This document shows positions 8,763-18,337 of a stretch of DNA of 64,000 bases, in pieces. Every line of letters begins with the position of its first letter. The stretch's first letter is position 1. The notes beneath the pieces were generated by a model. That model made no database searches, was not told where the DNA came from, and saw nothing but the letters and a program-made list of their open reading frames with translations. Source of the stretch: Chryseobacterium contaminans (GTDB lineage Bacteria; Bacteroidota; Bacteroidia; Flavobacteriales; Weeksellaceae). The position numbers were made by a program, and so were the translations under genes. The DNA lies in assembly GCF_001684955.1 (NCBI RefSeq), contig NZ_MAYF01000223.1:29779-93778 (forward strand), in the 5' to 3' direction.

Positions 8763-8770
8763 CTGTATTT

Positions 8771-9502
8771 CTATTTTAAGGTTATGAACAATAACGCAGC
8801 GATCACAGCTCCTATCACAGGGCCTATCACAGGAATCCAGGCATAGCCCCAGTCACTGCTTCCTTTTACCGGAAGAATAGCGTGCATAATTCTTGGGGCA
8901 AGATCTCTGGCAGGATTAATGGCATATCCAGTAGTGCCTCCTAAAGAAAGTCCGATTACCCATACAAGAAATGTCACGGGAATGGCTCCTATAGAGCCTA
9001 GCCCAACCTTCGCATTAGGGTCTGCCTGTAAATTAATACTTGGATTTGAAATGTAGAAAATAACAAATACCAAAACAAATGTACCTATAATCTCACTGAT
9101 AAGGTTAGAGGAAACTTTTCTGATGGCAGGGCCTGTACTGAAACAAGCCAGCTTTGCTCCTTCGTCTTCCGTAATGGCAAAATGATCTTTATTGAATAAC
9201 CACACTAAAAAAGCTCCTAACATTCCTCCAATCATCTGAGCCGCAATATAAGACGGAACCAGATCCCAGGCAAACTTTCCTGCAGTCGCCAAGCCAATAG
9301 TAACAGCCGGATTTAAATGAGCCCCACTTACGGGTCCTGCAACGGTTACCCCTACAAAAACGGCTAAAGCCCAGGCAGTGGTAATAACAATCCATCCGGA
9401 ATTATTTCCTTTGGTATCCTTCAAGACAACATTGGCTACAACGCCGTTGCCTAACAAAATTAGAAGCATCGTCCCGATCACTTCTGCGATAAATGGAGTC
9501 AT
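8771..9502 (-). CDS. glpF: Aquaglyceroporin / glycerol uptake facilitator (MIP family)
   Basis: The 243-aa integral membrane protein carries both MIP half-repeat signatures, SGAHLNPAVTIG (about residues 59-70) and GYAINPARDLAPR. The aspartate directly after the second NPAR is the residue that separates glycerol facilitators from water-selective aquaporins. It passes glycerol through the inner membrane by facilitated diffusion and works with the glycerol kinase encoded 24 bases upstream in the same operon. Confidence 0.93.
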   Translation of the reverse strand: MTPFIAEVIGTMLLILLGNGVVANVVLKDTKGNNSGWIVITTAWALAVFVGVTVAGPVSGAHLNPAVTIGLATAGKFAWDLVPSYIAAQMIGGMLGAFLVWLFNKDHFAITEDEGAKLACFSTGPAIRKVSSNLISEIIGTFVLVFVIFYISNPSINLQADPNAKVGLGSIGAIPVTFLVWVIGLSLGGTTGYAINPARDLAPRIMHAILPVKGSSDWGYAWIPVIGPVIGAVIAALLFITLK

Positions 9503-9526
9503 ATGTGTATTTTTAAGGTCAGGGAA

Positions 9527-11023
9527 TTAATCTTCAATCCAACTTTGAGCACGGGATACCGCTTTGTTCCAAGAATGAACCATGGCATCCACTTTTTCTT
9601 TTTCCAATTGAGGGTGGAAATCTTTATCTACAATCCATTGAGCTTGTATCTCATCAATGTTTTTCCAGTAGCCAACTGCAAGACCTGCTAAATAAGCGGC
9701 ACCTAAAGCTGTTGTTTCCAATGTTTTCGGTCTTGTAATTTTAAAACCAAAAAGATCAGACTGGATCTGCATCAACAGATTGCTTGCCGAAGCTCCGCCA
9801 TCCACTCTCAGTTCAAGACTTGCTCTTCCTGAATCCGCTTCCATAGATTTTACAATATCATATACCTGGAATGCAATTCCTTCCAGGGTGGCTCTTGCGA
9901 TGTGTCCATCAGTGGTACCTCGGGTAATTCCTACAATCGTTCCACGGGCATACTGATCCCAATGAGGAGCGCCTAAACCTGTAAGAGCAGGAACAAAGTA
10001 AACGCCGCCATTATCTTCAACTGAAGCAGCCAGGTCATTCACCTGCTCTGAAGAATCAATTAGTTTAAGTCCGTCTCTCAACCATTGAATAGCAGCTCCG
10101 CCTACAAATACGCTTCCTTCTAAAGCATAATTAACCTCTCCGTTGATTTTCCATGCTACAGTAGTAAGAAGATTATTTTTAGAAGCAACAGCTTCTTTTC
10201 CGGTATTCATTAATAAGAAACATCCTGTTCCGTAAGTGTTTTTTACCATTCCCGGAGAAGTACACATCTGTCCGAATAAAGCAGCCTGTTGATCTCCAGC
10301 AATCCCTGCAATTGGAATTTTGGTAGAGAATAGAGTAGTGGCTGTCTCACCATACACTTCACTGCTTTGCTTTACTTCAGGAAGAATAGCTTTAGGAATA
10401 TTAAAAAGTTCCAATAGATCATTGTCCCATTCCAATGTATGGATATTCAGAAGCATGGTTCTGCTGGCATTCGAAACATCCGTGATAAACATTTTTCCAC
10501 GGGTTAGCTTCCATACTAGCCAGGTATCAACGGTTCCGAAGCATAGCTTTCCGGCTTCTGCTTTTTCTCTTGCTCCGTCAACATTGTCCAGGATCCATTT
10601 TAATTTGGTTGCAGAGAAGTAAGCGTCCAATACAAGACCTGTTTTTTCTTTGATCGTTTCTGTATGACCTTGTTCTTTCAGTTCATCACAATATTTGGAA
10701 GTCCTTCGGTCCTGCCATACAATAGCATTATAAATAGGCTCTCCGGATTCTTTATCCCAAACAATTGTCGTTTCACGTTGGTTCGTAATCCCTATAGCTG
10801 CTACTTCCAGCCCGGAAATACCAGCTTTGGCAATAATTTCTGCAGCAACGGAGATTTGTGATGACCATATTTCATTTGGATCATGCTCTACCCAACCCGG
10901 AGTAGGGAAGATTTGTCTGAAGTCCTTTTGAGATACATATTTGATTTCTCCGCTATGGTTGAATAGAATCGCTCTGGAGGAAGTAGTTCCCTGATCCAAA
11001 GCGAGGATTAACTTTTCATTCAT
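9527..11023 (-). CDS. glpK: Glycerol kinase
   Basis: The 498-aa product is full length for GlpK (FGGY carbohydrate kinase family). It phosphorylates glycerol with ATP to sn-glycerol 3-phosphate in the cytoplasm. It shows the N-terminal phosphate motif DQGTTSSRA, the glycerol-contact stretch [15 protein letters not shown], and the C-terminal signature [18 protein letters not shown]. The NIHTLEWD loop keeps the histidine that is PTS-phosphorylated in Firmicute homologues; no PTS gene is visible here, so this may be only ancestral. The gap to glpD is 7 bases, which indicates co-transcription. Confidence 0.96.
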   Translation of the reverse strand: MNEKLILALDQGTTSSRAILFNHSGEIKYVSQKDFRQIFPTPGWVEHDPNEIWSSQISVAAEIIAKAGISGLEVAAIGITNQRETTIVWDKESGEPIYNAIVWQDRRTSKYCDELKEQGHTETIKEKTGLVLDAYFSATKLKWILDNVDGAREKAEAGKLCFGTVDTWLVWKLTRGKMFITDVSNASRTMLLNIHTLEWDNDLLELFNIPKAILPEVKQSSEVYGETATTLFSTKIPIAGIAGDQQAALFGQMCTSPGMVKNTYGTGCFLLMNTGKEAVASKNNLLTTVAWKINGEVNYALEGSVFVGGAAIQWLRDGLKLIDSSEQVNDLAASVEDNGGVYFVPALTGLGAPHWDQYARGTIVGITRGTTDGHIARATLEGIAFQVYDIVKSMEADSGRASLELRVDGGASASNLLMQIQSDLFGFKITRPKTLETTALGAAYLAGLAVGYWKNIDEIQAQWIVDKDFHPQLEKEKVDAMVHSWNKAVSRAQSWIED

Positions 11024-11030
11024 ATAGTGA

Positions 11031-12629
11031 TTAATTAAGGTTGATAACTTTAGGTGAGTAAGGCGTTAGTAAATATCCTTTTGCCAATTCAATGAATTCA
11101 TTTTCCTGTTGCTGAGCCCATTCCTCAGAATATCCTTTTTCTTCAGCAATGATTCTCGCCACATTGTGTGCACTGTCTATAGCAGCTCTTGCATCAAGGA
11201 ACAACAGGCGGGCTCTTCTTGCCAATACATCCTCAATGGTTTCTGCCATTTCATTTCTTGCTGCCCAAACCACTTCTGCTACAGTAAACGGATGGTCTGG
11301 ATGTATTTTCTGTGAAAAACGTGGATTACTTTCCTGTAAAGCTTTTATCGCAGGAATATCGGATCCGTATACATATAAATGATTGGTTCTGTCTACCTGC
11401 TCTGGTTTTACATTTCCATGAATAGACATGTTCTCTGTTTTGGAAGTGGTATTCCCCAGATTATGTACCTGCATGGCTTTGTCAATAGTATCTTCAGCCA
11501 TTTTACGGTAAGTTGTCCACTTTCCGCCAATGATAGAAATAAGTCCTGTGTCAGATGCAATAACCTTGTGGCTTCTGGAAACTTCTTTGGTGCTCTTGCT
11601 GCCATCCTTTGGGGCTGCAAGAGGGCGAAGTCCGGCAAAAACAGATTTTACATCATCACGGGTTGGTTTTTTAGACAGATATTGTCTTGCCGTATTTAAA
11701 ACGAAGCTGATCTCTTCTTCCAAAGCGCGAGGTTCGAAACTTTCGTTTTCCAAAAGAGTATCTGTTGTTCCCACTAAAGCTCTGTCATGCCACGGCACAA
11801 CGAACAATACTCTTCCATCTGACGTTTTTGGAATCATGATGGCATCATCACTTTTCAGGAATGATTTATCCAAAACGAGGTGAATCCCCTGGCTTGGTAC
11901 CACAAGTTTACCATGCTTAGGATTGTTCATATTAAGGATGTCATTCGTAAAAACACCGGTAGCATTGATAACTACTTTTGCAAGAATCTGATATTGCTGC
12001 TTGGAGAACTGATCTTCAGCAACTACACCGATAATTTTATTCTTGTCATCTTTCAGAAGATTAATAACTTTCACATAATTAACTGCGCTACCTCCTTTTT
12101 CAATGATAGTTTGCGTTAAGTTAACAGCAAGTCTCGCATCATCAAACTGTCCGTCCTGGTAAACAACACCACTCGCTAAGTGATTTTGTTCAATAGTAGG
12201 AAGTTTTTCAATAGTTTTTGATTTGCTGATGTATTTCGTTTTACCCAAACTTAATTTTCCGGCAAGAAAATCATACACGGATAAACCTATTTTATAATAG
12301 ATTCCACCCCACCAGGTATAATTAGGAATAATGAAAGACTGGTTTTTTACAATGTGTGCTGCATTTTTAGCCAAAAGCCCTCTTTCTTTTAATGCTTCTT
12401 TCACTAATCCTACGTCTCCCTGTGCTAAATATCTTACTCCACCATGTACCAGTTTGGTACTTCTGCTGGATGTTGCTTTCGCAAAGTCATGAGATTCAAG
12501 CAATAAAGTCTTAAATCCTCTGCTTACCGCGTCTAATGCTGAACCTAAACCACTGGCTCCCCCTCCTATGACTATAAAGTCCCATTCTTTTACACTGGTT
12601 AATTTACTGAGTTCTTCGTTTCGTTTCAT
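11031..12629 (-). CDS. glpD: Glycerol-3-phosphate dehydrogenase/oxidase, FAD-dependent
   Basis: The 532-aa enzyme oxidises sn-glycerol 3-phosphate to dihydroxyacetone phosphate. It has a Rossmann FAD motif near the N-terminus ([15 protein letters not shown]) and the GlpD signature [30 protein letters not shown] and a C-terminal DAO_C-like domain ([24 protein letters not shown]) follow. It is the first gene of the glpD-glpK-glpF-barrel operon. The first codons (ATGAAACGAAACGAAG) themselves contain a copy of the TTTCGTTT repeat found in the promoter. Confidence 0.95.
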   Translation of the reverse strand: MKRNEELSKLTSVKEWDFIVIGGGASGLGSALDAVSRGFKTLLLESHDFAKATSSRSTKLVHGGVRYLAQGDVGLVKEALKERGLLAKNAAHIVKNQSFIIPNYTWWGGIYYKIGLSVYDFLAGKLSLGKTKYISKSKTIEKLPTIEQNHLASGVVYQDGQFDDARLAVNLTQTIIEKGGSAVNYVKVINLLKDDKNKIIGVVAEDQFSKQQYQILAKVVINATGVFTNDILNMNNPKHGKLVVPSQGIHLVLDKSFLKSDDAIMIPKTSDGRVLFVVPWHDRALVGTTDTLLENESFEPRALEEEISFVLNTARQYLSKKPTRDDVKSVFAGLRPLAAPKDGSKSTKEVSRSHKVIASDTGLISIIGGKWTTYRKMAEDTIDKAMQVHNLGNTTSKTENMSIHGNVKPEQVDRTNHLYVYGSDIPAIKALQESNPRFSQKIHPDHPFTVAEVVWAARNEMAETIEDVLARRARLLFLDARAAIDSAHNVARIIAEEKGYSEEWAQQQENEFIELAKGYLLTPYSPKVINLN

Positions 12630-12653
12630 AAATGTTTCGTTTATGTTTCGTTT
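12619..12653 (-). promoter_or_regulatory. Repeated TTTCGTTT operator sites at the glpD promoter
   Basis: Two perfect tandem 11 bp repeats (ATGTTTCGTTT at 12632-12642 and 12643-12653) overlap and follow the predicted glpD transcription start. A third TTTCGTTT lies at 12619-12626 inside the first codons. The inverse, GAAACGAA (12734-12741), overlaps the start of the divergent regulator gene. This fits binding by the adjacent DeoR-family repressor; the assignment is inference. Confidence 0.65.
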
Positions 12654-12654
12654 T

Positions 12655-12683
12655 CAAATATATAAATTAAAAATGAAAGCAAA
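12655..12683 (-). promoter_or_regulatory. Promoter of the glycerol operon
   Basis: On the minus strand TTTG (12683-12680), a 17-base spacer and TATATTTG (12662-12655) make a Bacteroidota promoter. The start would be near 12651, inside the tandem TTTCGTTT repeats, so an occupied repeat would block transcription. Confidence 0.7.
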
Positions 12684-12723
12684 AAGAAAATAAATGAAAT
12701 TTTAAGATATCGAAAAAAAACGG

Positions 12724-12741
12724 TAATTTTGAGGAAACGAA
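12724..12741 (+). promoter_or_regulatory. Promoter of the DeoR-family regulator with overlapping operator half
   Basis: TAATTTTG (12724-12731) is a perfect TAnnTTTG. The GAAACGAA half-site (12734-12741) covers the predicted start near 12735, and the ATG follows at 12746. This suggests autoregulation. Confidence 0.6.
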
Positions 12742-12745
12742 TAAA

Positions 12746-13510
12746 ATGGAGAAGTTAATACCAAGGCATGATGAAATCTTAAAGGAACTGGATGATAAAG
12801 GACATGTTCTTGTTCAGGATCTGTGCGAAAAACTTAATGTTTCTTCGGTTACGATACGAAAGGATTTGAACCATCTCGAAAGTCTGGGGCTTCTTTTTAG
12901 AAATCACGGGGGAGCAAGTAAGCAGGTAAGGTATGCTTATGAAAAAAATGTAGGAGAAAAAGAGAATATCAATGTGGAAGCGAAGCAGGCTATTGCTAAA
13001 GCAGCACTTCCGTTGATCCAGGAGAATGACTGTATCATATTGGCATCCGGAACTACGATGCATTATCTTGCCAGGATGCTGATGAACTTCGGTCCACTTA
13101 CTGTTCTGACCTCTTCATTAAGAGTAGCTATTGAATTGTGTAATAATCCTAATATTAATGTCATTCAATTAGGTGGTGAAGTGAGGAAAAGCTCAACATC
13201 CATTGTAGGATCTATCTCGGAAGGTATTCTTAAACAGTTTTCATGTAATAAACTTTTTCTTGGGGTGGATGGGATTGATCTGGAATTTGGAATCAGTACA
13301 TCTAATGCTGCAGAAGCACATCTTAATCAGGTTATGATTGAATGCGCAGATAAGACCGTAGTTCTTGCAGACTCTTCAAAATTGAACAAGAAAGGTTTTG
13401 GTAAAATAGCTTCGCTGGATGAAGTGGATTATCTGATTACAGATGAAGGGATCAGTAGAGAAGATATGTCTGCATTGGAAGAAAGAGGAGTTACTGTTAT
13501 TGTAAAATAG
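12746..13510 (+). CDS. glpR: DeoR/GlpR-family transcriptional repressor, probably of the glp operon
   Basis: The 254-aa protein has the N-terminal DeoR winged helix (ILKELDDKGHVLVQDLCEKLNVSSVTIRKDLNHLESLG, about residues 10-47) and a C-terminal DeoRC sugar-phosphate sensor domain (ILASGTTMHYLARML, LGGEVRKSSTSIVG, VVLADSSKLNKKGFGKIASLDEVDYLITD). It is divergent from glpD across 116 bases that contain the repeated TTTCGTTT sites. A role as glycerol-3-phosphate-responsive repressor follows from family and position; the ligand is inferred. Confidence 0.85.
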   Translation: MEKLIPRHDEILKELDDKGHVLVQDLCEKLNVSSVTIRKDLNHLESLGLLFRNHGGASKQVRYAYEKNVGEKENINVEAKQAIAKAALPLIQENDCIILASGTTMHYLARMLMNFGPLTVLTSSLRVAIELCNNPNINVIQLGGEVRKSSTSIVGSISEGILKQFSCNKLFLGVDGIDLEFGISTSNAAEAHLNQVMIECADKTVVLADSSKLNKKGFGKIASLDEVDYLITDEGISREDMSALEERGVTVIVK

Positions 13511-13540
13511 AGTGTATTTTACTTATCGGGTTATTTAAAA

Positions 13541-13582
13541 TTAAAATAGAGACAGTCTGGTTTCAGAAAGTCCCTATTTTAA
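13541..13582. terminator. Probable bidirectional terminator
   Basis: TTAAAATAGaGAC (13541-13553) pairs with GTCcCTATTTTAA (13570-13582) with one mismatch across a 16-base loop. It separates the convergent regulator and GNAT genes. The T tract is short. Confidence 0.5.
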
Positions 13583-13599
13583 ATTAAAAATGAATCGTT

Positions 13600-14043
13600 T
13601 TATACTTTCCAGAAAAATCTTTCTTTATTTTTTCTTTCCGCTCCAAGCCGCGAGTAGAATTTAATCGCCCCTGTATTAAAGCTCGGTGTTTGCCACTGAA
13701 TTATCTGGCAGTCCTGTTCTTTTGAAAGAACTCTTATTAACTCCATTATTTGTTTTCCTGTTCCGTTTCCTCTTGCGTTTTCTTTTAGGAATAAGCAGTC
13801 AACGTACATATAATAGCCTGCATCCCAGGTTGAAAACTGTTTGAAGAATGTGGCATAACCTATTATTTCAGTATCAGATTCAGCAATCAGACATTTTATA
13901 TTTGAATCCGGATCGAAGATATATTTAGATAGCAACTGTATCTTGTTCTCTTCCTTAAAGGAACTCTTTTCATATTGGGCATGAGCTTTACAGAGTTCAA
14001 TAATGGAGCTTAGGTCTTTTTCTTCGGCAAATCTTATTTTCAT
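13600..14043 (-). CDS. GNAT-family N-acetyltransferase
   Basis: The start was set at the ATG at 14043 (147 aa, MKIRFAEEKDLSSIIELC). Reading further upstream would enter the rhodanese gene. It has the GNAT beta-bulge strand YYMYVDCLFLKENARGNGTGKQIMELI with the acetyl-CoA loop ARGNGTG (Q/RxxGxG/A), then a C-terminal NTGAIKFYSRLGAERKNKERFFW. Its substrate is unknown. It sits 16 bases after the rhodanese gene and is likely co-transcribed. Confidence 0.85.
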   Translation of the reverse strand: MKIRFAEEKDLSSIIELCKAHAQYEKSSFKEENKIQLLSKYIFDPDSNIKCLIAESDTEIIGYATFFKQFSTWDAGYYMYVDCLFLKENARGNGTGKQIMELIRVLSKEQDCQIIQWQTPSFNTGAIKFYSRLGAERKNKERFFWKV

Positions 14044-14059
14044 ATTTCTTAAAGGTGGT

Positions 14060-14452
14060 TTAACAGGCGCATACGAATGTAGAGCCATTGGTAGGATGAG
14101 TTCCTTCTGTGGCATAACCGTCAAATTTCCACCATTCAATTCCTCCTATTAATTCAATAACCTTAAATCCTAATTTAGTCATTTTTAAAGCTCCTTTTGT
14201 TGATGCGTTACAACCAATTCCATCACAATAGCAGACATATATTTTTGATTGATCAAGATGCTGTGTGTTCTCTTCTGTCATTTCCCGATGTGGAAGATTG
14301 ATGGCAGATGGAATATGTTCTTTGTTGTAGCCACTAGGTTTTCGGGTATCTACCGCAATATAGTCGGTGCTGTTTTGAAATACCTCATATAAGTCTGAAG
14401 GATCCATTTCGTACATTAATTTTTTCTGGTAGAATTCAATTTGTTCTTGCAT
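14060..14452 (-). CDS. Single-domain rhodanese-like protein
   Basis: The 130-aa start (ATG at 14452, MQEQIEFYQKK) lies 22 bases downstream of a TAACTTTG -7 element. Rhodanese features are YIAVDTRKPSGYNKEHIPSAINLPH and the active-site loop VCYCDGIGCNAST, with cysteine at the catalytic position. Family members transfer sulfane sulfur via a cysteine persulfide. The C-terminus ends with an extra pair, FVCAC, which could be redox active. It is divergent from a LysR regulator, which may control it. Confidence 0.85.
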   Translation of the reverse strand: MQEQIEFYQKKLMYEMDPSDLYEVFQNSTDYIAVDTRKPSGYNKEHIPSAINLPHREMTEENTQHLDQSKIYVCYCDGIGCNASTKGALKMTKLGFKVIELIGGIEWWKFDGYATEGTHPTNGSTFVCAC

Positions 14453-14473
14453 GATTTTAAATTGTTTATGATG

Positions 14474-14481
14474 CAAAGTTA
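14474..14481 (-). promoter_or_regulatory. -7 element of the rhodanese-GNAT unit
   Basis: The minus strand reads TAACTTTG followed by CAT, an exact TAnnTTTG. The same eleven bases (TAACTTTGCAT) form the divergent LysR promoter at 14573-14583, making a symmetric pair. Confidence 0.6.
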
Positions 14482-14572
14482 TGCTCAGGCTTCTTTTTTT
14501 TCTAAGAATGAAATTGAATACTATGCAGTTTTATATGAAATATTTTCAGACATTATTTTTTTGTTAGATTGT

Positions 14573-14580
14573 TAACTTTG
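14573..14580 (+). promoter_or_regulatory. -7 element of the LysR-family gene, nearly leaderless
   Basis: TAACTTTG ends 4 bases before the ATG at 14585. With the usual distance from -7 element to start site, transcription would begin at or within one or two bases of the start codon. Confidence 0.55.
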
Positions 14581-14584
14581 CATT

Positions 14585-15481
14585 ATGGAAATCAAGTTTT
14601 TAAAACTTATTAAAACAATTGCAGAAGAAGGAAGTATTGCCGGTTCTTCTGAAAAACTATTTTTAACACAGTCAGCACTAAGTCATCAGCTTAAAGATCT
14701 TGAAATCCAGCTTGGTTTTAAAGTGTTTTACAGGACACGGAACAAATGGGAGCTAACTGAAGAGGGAAGTGTGCTTTATAAAACTGCGTGTACGGTAATG
14801 GACAGTATTGGGAATGGCTTGAATGCTATTCAACAAATAAGAGCCGGAGCAGCAGGTGTAATAAAAATCAGTACAGAATGTTACTCATTCTATCATGGGT
14901 TGCCTATGTTTATTCAGAGAATGAAAGTCCTGTATCCTGAAATTGAGGTAGACTTAGTATTGGAAGCCACTCATCAGCCTGTTGAGAAAGTAATATCCAA
15001 TGAAATAGACATTGCAGTTGTTACTTCAAAGCCTTCTGGTAATAAAGATTTGGTAAGCATTGAGATTTTTGAAGATGAAATTTTTGCTGTCATGCATCAG
15101 GAAAATCTTCTGAATGATTTGGAATATGTTGCTGCTGATAATTTTCTGGATGTTCATTTAATTATTCATTCTTTTCCGTTGAAAACGGTTTCTGTTTATG
15201 AAAAATTTCTGAACCCAAACGGAATAATGCCGGTAAAGATTTCTGCAGTTCCTTTAACAGAAGTAGCATTGGAAATGGTACAGGCTAATATGGGAATTAC
15301 CTGTATGCCGAAATGGGCATTAAGCTCCTTCAGGCTATCCGATGAACTGAAGTTAAAAAAGATCGGGAGTAAAGGTTTGAAAAGAAAGCATTATCTGGTC
15401 GTAAGGAAATCAGATATTGGAAAAAAATATGTTAGTGATTTTCTTTTGAACTTCAAAGAATATTTTCAAAATTTCGGATAG
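14585..15481 (+). CDS. LysR-family transcriptional regulator
   Basis: The 298-aa protein has the standard LTTR layout. The N-terminal winged helix (FLKLIKTIAEEGSIAGSSEKLFLTQSALSHQLKDLE) is followed by a periplasmic-binding-type effector domain (GVIKISTECYSFYHGLPMFIQRM to C-terminus). The residues QSALSHQLKDLE match the MetR-like branch, which might point to methionine or sulfur control and would fit the divergent rhodanese. That link is inference. A 108-base divergent region with mirrored TAACTTTGCAT promoters lies between them. Confidence 0.88.
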   Translation: MEIKFLKLIKTIAEEGSIAGSSEKLFLTQSALSHQLKDLEIQLGFKVFYRTRNKWELTEEGSVLYKTACTVMDSIGNGLNAIQQIRAGAAGVIKISTECYSFYHGLPMFIQRMKVLYPEIEVDLVLEATHQPVEKVISNEIDIAVVTSKPSGNKDLVSIEIFEDEIFAVMHQENLLNDLEYVAADNFLDVHLIIHSFPLKTVSVYEKFLNPNGIMPVKISAVPLTEVALEMVQANMGITCMPKWALSSFRLSDELKLKKIGSKGLKRKHYLVVRKSDIGKKYVSDFLLNFKEYFQNFG

Positions 15482-15535
15482 TTTTTTGTTCGGAATCGCT
15501 AAATGATTAAAAATCAAAATATTTTACTCAAAATA

Positions 15536-15593
15536 TTTGTCGGTTACAAAATTATTCATAAATTTGCACACTCATTTTAGGAGCGTAGTGTGC
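15536..15593 (+). promoter_or_regulatory. Promoter and 5' leader hairpin of the ribosomal protein operon
   Basis: TTTG (15536-15539), 19-base spacer and TAAATTTG (15559-15566) make a good Bacteroidota promoter. The transcript would begin near 15570. GCACACT (15566-15572) and AGTGTGC (15587-15593) are perfect complements, so the RNA 5' end folds into a short hairpin. About 100 bases of untranslated leader precede rplC. This leader replaces the usual rpsJ position and is where autogenous control by L4 would be expected. Confidence 0.7.
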
Positions 15594-15672
15594 CTATATC
15601 AAAAGTAGAAATCACTTCAGACTTCCGAAAAATGGAGAAAAATAAAGGATAAATTTTATTATAATATAAACA

Positions 15673-16296
15673 ATGTCAGGTATTATTGGTAAAAAAATCG
15701 GTATGACATCTTTGTTTAACGAAGAAGGGAAAAACATTCCTTGTACAGTTATTCAAGCTGGTCCATGCTCGATTTTACAGGTCAGAACCTTAGAAAACGA
15801 CGGTTATACAGCTGTGCAGTTAGGTTTCGATGACAAGAGTGAGAAGAACGTTGGTAAAGCGTTAGCTGGCCATTTTAAAAAGGCTGGTTCTGCTCCTAAA
15901 GCTAAATTAGTTGAATTCCACGATGGATTCGCAGATGCTAAAGTAGGAGAGGAAGTAAATGTTCAATTATTCATCGAAGGTGAATATGTAGACGTAACAG
16001 GAACTTCAAAAGGTAAAGGTTTCCAAGGTGTTGTTAAAAGACACGGATTTGGAGGTGTAATGCAGGCAACTCATGGTCAGCACAACAGACTTAGAGCTCC
16101 AGGTTCTATCGGTGCTGGATCTGACCCTTCAAGAGTATTCAAAGGGATGAGAATGGCTGGAAGAATGGGAGGTAAGCAGGTAACTGTTCAAAACCTTCAA
16201 GTGTTAAAAGTTGATCAAGAACAAAATCTTTTAGTAGTAAAAGGTGCTGTTCCGGGAGCTAAAAATTCTTATGTAATTATCAGAAAATGGAACTAG
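15673..16296 (+). CDS. rplC: 50S ribosomal protein L3
   Basis: The 207-aa product is full length. It shows [15 protein letters not shown] and the central [15 protein letters not shown] with [27 protein letters not shown], the extension that reaches the peptidyl transferase centre. It is the first gene of the cluster; rpsJ, which usually precedes it, is absent here. Its end overlaps the rplD start by 10 bases, implying translational coupling. Confidence 0.98.
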   Translation: MSGIIGKKIGMTSLFNEEGKNIPCTVIQAGPCSILQVRTLENDGYTAVQLGFDDKSEKNVGKALAGHFKKAGSAPKAKLVEFHDGFADAKVGEEVNVQLFIEGEYVDVTGTSKGKGFQGVVKRHGFGGVMQATHGQHNRLRAPGSIGAGSDPSRVFKGMRMAGRMGGKQVTVQNLQVLKVDQEQNLLVVKGAVPGAKNSYVIIRKWN

Positions 16297-16916
16297 TAGT
16301 ATTAAATACATCAGGAAAAGAGACCGGAAGAAAAGTAACTCTAGACGAAACAGTATTCGGAATTGAGCCAAATCAGCACGCGGTTTACTTAGAAGTTAAA
16401 CAGTACCTTGCTGCACAAAGACAAGGAACTCATAAAGCAAAAGAAAGAAGCGAAATTACTGCTTCTACTAAAAAGCTTAAGAAGCAAAAAGGATCAGGAT
16501 CTGCTAGATACGGTGATATCAAATCTCCAGTATTCAGAGGTGGAGGTAGAGTATTTGGACCAAAACCAAGAGACTACAGATTCAAATTGAACAAAGCTCT
16601 TAAGAGATTAGCTAAAAAATCTGTTTTATCTCAGAAAATGAGAGATAACAGCATCAAAGTTTTAGAAGATATGAGCTTTGCAGCTCCTAAGACTAAAGAT
16701 TTCATCAATGTATTAAATGCATTGGAACTTAACGGTAAAAAATCTTTATTCGTTCTTCCTGAAGCTAACAAGAATGTGTATTTATCTTCAAGAAACTTAC
16801 CTAAAGCTAAAGTAATGAACTTCAACGAAATCAGTTCTTACGATTTAGTTAACGCTGGTGAGATCATTTTCTTCGAAGGTGCAGTTGAAAAATTCCAGGA
16901 AAATTTAAAGAAATAA
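16287..16916 (+). CDS. rplD: 50S ribosomal protein L4
   Basis: The 209-aa product has the tunnel loop [36 protein letters not shown]4 lines the exit tunnel. In E. coli it also represses its own S10 operon; whether the leader at 15566-15672 is an L4 target here is unknown. The ATG lies inside the last codons of rplC. Confidence 0.98.
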   Translation: MELVVLNTSGKETGRKVTLDETVFGIEPNQHAVYLEVKQYLAAQRQGTHKAKERSEITASTKKLKKQKGSGSARYGDIKSPVFRGGGRVFGPKPRDYRFKLNKALKRLAKKSVLSQKMRDNSIKVLEDMSFAAPKTKDFINVLNALELNGKKSLFVLPEANKNVYLSSRNLPKAKVMNFNEISSYDLVNAGEIIFFEGAVEKFQENLKK

Positions 16917-16919
16917 GTC

Positions 16920-17210
16920 ATGTCAGTTATTATTAAACCAGTTATTTCAGAAAAGGCTAACTACCTTACAGATTTAAGAGGTACTTATTCTTTCTTAGTG
17001 AACCCTAAGGCGAATAAGATCGAGATCAAAAAGGCTGTTGAAGCAGCTTACGGTGTAAAAGTAGCAGACGTTAACACAATGATTTATGCTCCGAAGGTTT
17101 CTTCAAAATACACTAAAAAAGGTCTTCAAGTAGGAAAGACAAACAAATTGAAAAAAGCGGTAATCAAACTTGCTGAAGGTGAGGTTATCGATATTTTTGC
17201 TGTAAATTAA
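16920..17210 (+). CDS. rplW: 50S ribosomal protein L23
   Basis: The 96-aa product begins MSVIIKPVISEKANYLTD and contains NPKANKIEIKKAVEAAYGVKV, the L23 core. It forms the docking site for trigger factor and SRP at the exit tunnel. It starts 3 bases after rplD. Confidence 0.97.
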   Translation: MSVIIKPVISEKANYLTDLRGTYSFLVNPKANKIEIKKAVEAAYGVKVADVNTMIYAPKVSSKYTKKGLQVGKTNKLKKAVIKLAEGEVIDIFAVN

Positions 17211-17232
17211 TTATTAATTATAAATAATAGTA

Positions 17233-18054
17233 ATGTCTGTTAGAAAATTAAAACCTATCACCCCGGGACAGAGATTCAGAATTGTAAACAATTTTGAGGA
17301 AATTACTACTAACAAACCAGAGAAATCTCTAGTAGTTGGTATTAAAAAGTCAGGTGGACGTAACAATACAGGTAAAATGACCATGCGTTACACCGGAGGT
17401 GGACACAAAAAGAAATACAGAATTATTGACTTCAAAAGAAACAAAGCAAACGTTGAAGCAACTGTAAAATCTGTAGAATACGATCCAAACAGAACTGCAT
17501 TTATCGCTTTATTAGAGTACGCAGATGGAGAGAAGAGATATATCATCGCTCCAAACGGTATCAAAGTTGATCAGAAAGTAGTTTCAGGTGAAAGCGTTGA
17601 ACCAAATGTAGGTAACGCAATGAAGTTGAAAAATATTCCATTAGGTACTGTTATCTCTTGTGTTGAAATGAAGCCTGGTCAAGGTGCAATTTTAGCAAGA
17701 AGTGCTGGTTCTTCAGCTCAATTAACTTCTAGAGACGGTAAGTATGCAATCATCAAATTACCTTCAGGAGAATCAAGAATGATCCTTACTGAATGTATGG
17801 CAATGATTGGATCAGTTTCCAACTCAGATCACCAATTAACTGTATCAGGTAAGGCTGGTAGAAGCAGATGGTTAGGTAGAAGACCAAGAACAAGAGCGGT
17901 TGTAATGAACCCAGTAGATCACCCAATGGGTGGTGGTGAAGGACGTTCTTCAGGAGGTCACCCAAGATCTAGAAACGGTAAACCAGCTAAAGGTTACAAA
18001 ACTAGAAAGAAAAACAAAGTGTCTAACCGTTACATCGTATCTAAAAGAAAATAA
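17233..18054 (+). CDS. rplB: 50S ribosomal protein L2
   Basis: The 273-aa product carries the conserved C-terminal segment [18 protein letters not shown] with the histidine implicated in peptidyl transferase activity. It also has RNA-binding N-terminal motifs ([15 protein letters not shown]). Standard length. Confidence 0.98.
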   Translation: MSVRKLKPITPGQRFRIVNNFEEITTNKPEKSLVVGIKKSGGRNNTGKMTMRYTGGGHKKKYRIIDFKRNKANVEATVKSVEYDPNRTAFIALLEYADGEKRYIIAPNGIKVDQKVVSGESVEPNVGNAMKLKNIPLGTVISCVEMKPGQGAILARSAGSSAQLTSRDGKYAIIKLPSGESRMILTECMAMIGSVSNSDHQLTVSGKAGRSRWLGRRPRTRAVVMNPVDHPMGGGEGRSSGGHPRSRNGKPAKGYKTRKKNKVSNRYIVSKRK

Positions 18055-18056
18055 TT

Positions 18057-18335
18057 ATGGCAAGATCACTTAAGAAAGGACCGTTCATTCATCATACTTT
18101 AGATAAGAAGGTTCAGGCAAATATAGAGTCTGGTAAAAAGACTGTTATCAAAACTTGGTCTAGAGCATCTATGATTTCTCCAGACTTCGTAGGACAAACT
18201 ATTGCTGTACACAACGGGAAATCTTTTATCCCAGTTTACGTTACAGAAAACATGGTTGGTCACAAGTTAGGCGAATTTTCTCCAACAAGATCTTTCAGAG
18301 GTCATGGTGGTAACAAAAACAAAGGAAGCAGATAA
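18057..18335 (+). CDS. rpsS: 30S ribosomal protein S19
   Basis: The 92-aa product ([19 protein letters not shown] ... [18 protein letters not shown]) is a typical S19, which pairs with S13 at the head of the small subunit. It starts 2 bases after rplB. Confidence 0.98.
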   Translation: MARSLKKGPFIHHTLDKKVQANIESGKKTVIKTWSRASMISPDFVGQTIAVHNGKSFIPVYVTENMVGHKLGEFSPTRSFRGHGGNKNKGSR

Positions 18336-18337
18336 TC

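Noticed and set aside
11379..12119. Plus-strand frames opposite glpD
   Set aside because: Antisense shadows of a clear conserved gene.
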